A stretch of 6,768 nucleotides of DNA from the NCBI GenBank assembly GCA_017989575.1, contig JAGNPP010000144.1:1-6768 (forward strand), in the 5' to 3' direction. The notes under the pieces are model-generated. The model did no database searches and was not told the DNA's origin. It saw only the letters and a list, made by a program, of their open reading frames with translations. The position numbers and the translations under genes were made by a program. This DNA comes from Chryseobacterium sp. (GTDB lineage Bacteria; Bacteroidota; Bacteroidia; Flavobacteriales; Weeksellaceae). Below are positions 5,631 to 6,768 of the stretch, in pieces. The stretch's first letter is position 1, and each line of letters opens with the position of its first letter.

Positions 5631-5663
5631 AAACCTTCAAGGTTTTGGAAACCTTGAAGGTTT
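5631..5663. repeat. 33-nt REP-like hairpin (AAACCTTCAAGGTTT family)
   Basis: AAACCTTCAAGGTTT (5631-5645) and its exact reverse complement (5649-5663) flank the 3-nt loop TGG. Each arm is itself a palindrome around one central base, so the DNA could form one long hairpin or two short ones. Size and loop match the next two hairpins. Confidence 0.85.
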
Positions 5664-5676
5664 GAAGTTGATGAAA

Positions 5677-5709
5677 AGCTTTGTCAAAGTTTTGAACTTT
5701 GACAAAGCT
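5677..5709. repeat. 33-nt REP-like hairpin, left of the 21-bp array
   Basis: AGCTTTGTCAAAGTT (5677-5691) and its exact reverse complement (5695-5709) flank the loop TTG. The arm core CTTTG-T-CAAAG is palindromic. Same architecture as 5631-5663 and 5901-5933. Confidence 0.85.
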
Positions 5710-5742
5710 AAAAACACGGAAAACACGTTTCGATAAGCCGTT

Positions 5743-5868
5743 CATTCATTACGAAACCTCTTTGATTCAGTTGGTTGCATCGGTGATTCAGTTCGTTAGG
5801 TCGTTGATTCATTACGTTGAGCCAGTGATTCATTACGATACGTCATTGATTCATTACGATGAAGCATC
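5743..5868. repeat. Six-unit 21-bp tandem repeat array (GATTCATTACG)
   Basis: Units begin at 5743, 5764, 5785, 5806, 5827 and 5848, each exactly 21 bp. The first 11 bases are conserved (GATTCATTACG, or GATTCAGTTsG in units 2-3, with CATTCATTACG in unit 1) and the last 10 vary. A weak further unit may precede it (5722-5742). The array lies between two related 33-nt hairpins. Because 21 is divisible by three, an open frame runs through it on the plus strand (from a TTG at 5699 to 5926), giving heptapeptides of the type LIHYDTS. There is no ATG, and the frame begins and ends inside the hairpins, so I do not call a gene. The repeats are adjacent without spacers, so it is not a CRISPR. Confidence 0.9.
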
Positions 5869-5900
5869 TTCACGTGTTCATCGGCTTTTTCTGCAGTTGA

Positions 5901-5933
5901 AGCCTTGTCAAGGTTTGGAAACTTGACAAGGCT
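5901..5933. repeat. 33-nt REP-like hairpin, right of the 21-bp array
   Basis: AGCCTTGTCAAGGTT (5901-5915) pairs with 5919-5933 around the loop TGG, with one mismatch in 15 pairs. Compared with the hairpin at 5677-5709, two pairs have changed on both sides (T-A to C-G and A-T to G-C), so the stem is kept while the sequence changes. Confidence 0.85.
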
Positions 5934-5981
5934 GGAGCGATGAAAACTACTTTTTCTGTAACATTTTTGAGATTAATGAAC

Positions 5982-5989
5982 TAATTTTG
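5982..5989 (+). promoter_or_regulatory. Candidate -7 element for the structured leader/ABC transporter transcript
   Basis: TAATTTTG matches TAnnTTTG exactly and would start transcription around 5993, just ahead of the structured RNA candidate. No TTTG -33 box at the standard spacing is evident (TTTG at 5966 is too close, and TTCTG ending at 5958 is slightly too far). Confidence 0.4.
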
Positions 5990-6028
5990 TGAGGTTTTAA
6001 AAATCGTCGATGGAAAGACAAAACCTCA
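5990..6028 (+). repeat. Inverted repeat at the presumed 5' end of the transcript
   Basis: TGAGGTTTT (5990-5998) is mirrored exactly by AAAACCTCA (6020-6028) with a 21-nt loop. It stands directly before the structured RNA candidate and may be part of it. Confidence 0.5.
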
Positions 6029-6032
6029 ACAT

Positions 6033-6089
6033 AGCCCCGATTGTAGTGGAAATCCTTTTTTGAAAAAAAAGATTGCAACGGAAAGCGGG
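6033..6089 (+). ncRNA. Structured RNA candidate, possibly the Flavo-1 motif
   Basis: The stretch opens with AGCCCCG and closes with AGCGGG, so CCCG (6036-6039) can pair with CGGG (6086-6089). Inside, AATC (6051-6054) pairs with GATT (6071-6074) and is topped by a U6/A6 helix with a GAA loop. Purine-rich internal loops, GTAGTGGA on one side and GCAACGGAAAG on the other, separate the helices. This pattern of GCCC-GAT, GGA-ATCC, poly-U/poly-A, GATTGC and GGAAAGC-GGG recurs in many flavobacterial intergenic regions as I remember them, and I tentatively link it to the Rfam Flavo-1 motif without having run a model. A short extra pairing, AGACA with TGTCT (6092-6096, 6116-6120), may extend it. It could be a stand-alone RNA or a leader of the ABC gene starting at 6165. 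Confidence 0.5.
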
Positions 6090-6164
6090 TGAGACACGTG
6101 AATCGAAGGGGAAATTGTCTTGCTCCTCAATATTAAATTATTCATTTTTAATTACAAATTATCA

Positions 6165-6768
6165 ATGCTGAAAGCTGAAAATATCAAAAAAACATACAAC
6201 GCGGGGAAGAAAATTGCGCTTCAGGATTTTTCTATCGATGTGCCTACGGCGAGTATTTATGGGCTTTTGGGTCCGAATGGCGCGGGAAAAACGTCGTTTA
6301 TCCGAATCATCAATCAGATTACTCAAGCGGATGAAGGCAAGGTTTGGATTGACGGCCAGCAACTGAATCCGGAGCACATCCGAAACATCGGCTATATGCC
6401 GGAGGAGCGCGGTCTTTACAAGAATATGACGGTGGGCGACCAGCTTCTGTATTTTGGAGAATTGAAGGGAATGTCCCGCGCAGAGGCACTTTCGCAAGCT
6501 AAATTTTGGTTCGAGCAACTGAACATCGACCAATGGTGGAAGAAAAAACTGAGTGAACTTTCGAAAGGAATGGCGCAGAAAATCCAGTTTGTGGTGACGG
6601 TTTTGCACCGCCCGAAGTTGCTGATTCTGGACGAGCCTTTTTCCGGTTTTGACCCTGTGAATGCGAACCTCATCAAAGACCAAATCATCCGATTGAAAAA
6701 TGAGGGAACGACCATCATTTTATCCACGCACCGAATGGAAAGTGTGGAGGAAATGTGTGATTTTGTGG
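6165..6768 (+). CDS. ABC transporter ATP-binding protein, NatA/YhaQ-like (cut by right edge)
   Basis: This ATPase subunit of an ABC transporter binds the cytoplasmic face of a membrane partner that is probably encoded just beyond the window. The 201 visible codons contain Walker A GPNGAGKTS (36-44), the Q-loop region IGYMPEERGLYKNMTV (75-90), a variant signature LSKGM (132-136, for LSGGQ), Walker B LLILDEP (152-158), the D-loop SGFDP (160-164) and the H-loop histidine in STHRM (His189). The PEERGLY form without the usual Q-loop glutamine, together with LSKGM, is typical of the NatA/YhaQ group, often linked to Na+ or drug export. The substrate here is unknown. The ATG at 6165 is preceded by A/T-rich DNA with a 7-bp rhythm (AATTATT, AATTACA, AATTATC) and no Shine-Dalgarno site. 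Its codons look visibly richer in CG (GCG, ACG, CCG) than those of the beta-lactamase or VOC genes. A complete protein of this group has about 300 residues. Confidence 0.93.
   Translation, partial: MLKAENIKKTYNAGKKIALQDFSIDVPTASIYGLLGPNGAGKTSFIRIINQITQADEGKVWIDGQQLNPEHIRNIGYMPEERGLYKNMTVGDQLLYFGELKGMSRAEALSQAKFWFEQLNIDQWWKKKLSELSKGMAQKIQFVVTVLHRPKLLILDEPFSGFDPVNANLIKDQIIRLKNEGTTIILSTHRMESVEEMCDFV

Noticed and set aside
5743..5868. CRISPR array or tandem spacers
   Set aside because: The 21-bp units adjoin directly, the variable half is only 10 bp, and no cas gene is present.
6162..6727. Long minus-strand open frames under the ABC ATPase
   Set aside because: The plus strand carries a full set of ABC ATPase motifs, so the minus-strand frames are antisense shadows.

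Overview
The window looks like a low-GC chromosome segment from a flavobacterium, probably of the Chryseobacterium/Epilithonimonas/Elizabethkingia group. The signs are Bacteroidetes-type promoter elements (TAnnTTTG), little use of Shine-Dalgarno sites, a mevalonate-pathway decarboxylase, a metallo-beta-lactamase very like the GOB enzymes of Elizabethkingia, and intergenic gaps filled with short palindromic and 7-bp-periodic repeats. The assignment rests on protein resemblance and sequence style, not on a search.

Layout. Positions 1-985 (minus strand): the N-terminal part of purK (purine synthesis, cut by the window edge), preceded by a small exported NTF2-like protein. Positions 1166-2382 (plus strand): a two-gene unit with a 1-nt overlap, encoding a TauE/SafE-family anion exporter and its usual DUF1634 membrane partner. 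Positions 2455-3735 (minus strand): a secreted GOB-like subclass B3 metallo-beta-lactamase followed by a YaeR-like glyoxalase-fold protein. Positions 3751-4409: a repeat-rich stretch with ~76-bp tandem units and two large palindromes that flank a broken GIY-YIG nuclease gene in direct orientation. Positions 4460-5530 (minus strand): mvaD, diphosphomevalonate decarboxylase.

Positions 5531-6164 hold no convincing gene but are highly structured. There is a 7-bp-periodic repeat, three 33-nt hairpins of one architecture (15-bp arms, 3-nt loop), a six-unit array of 21-bp repeats between two of those hairpins, then a TAnnTTTG promoter and a conserved-looking structured RNA candidate. That candidate leads into an ABC transporter ATPase gene (6165 to the right edge, truncated).

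The genes are mostly ordinary housekeeping or accessory genes, and the novelty lies between them. Three kinds of repeat recur: near-palindromic arms arranged as larger palindromes, a 21-bp array, and degenerate heptad repeats close to starts and stops. Two covarying base pairs between two hairpins suggest selection on structure. The broken GIY-YIG gene set between two copies of one palindrome hints at a small mobile repeat system, but mobility is not shown by this window.
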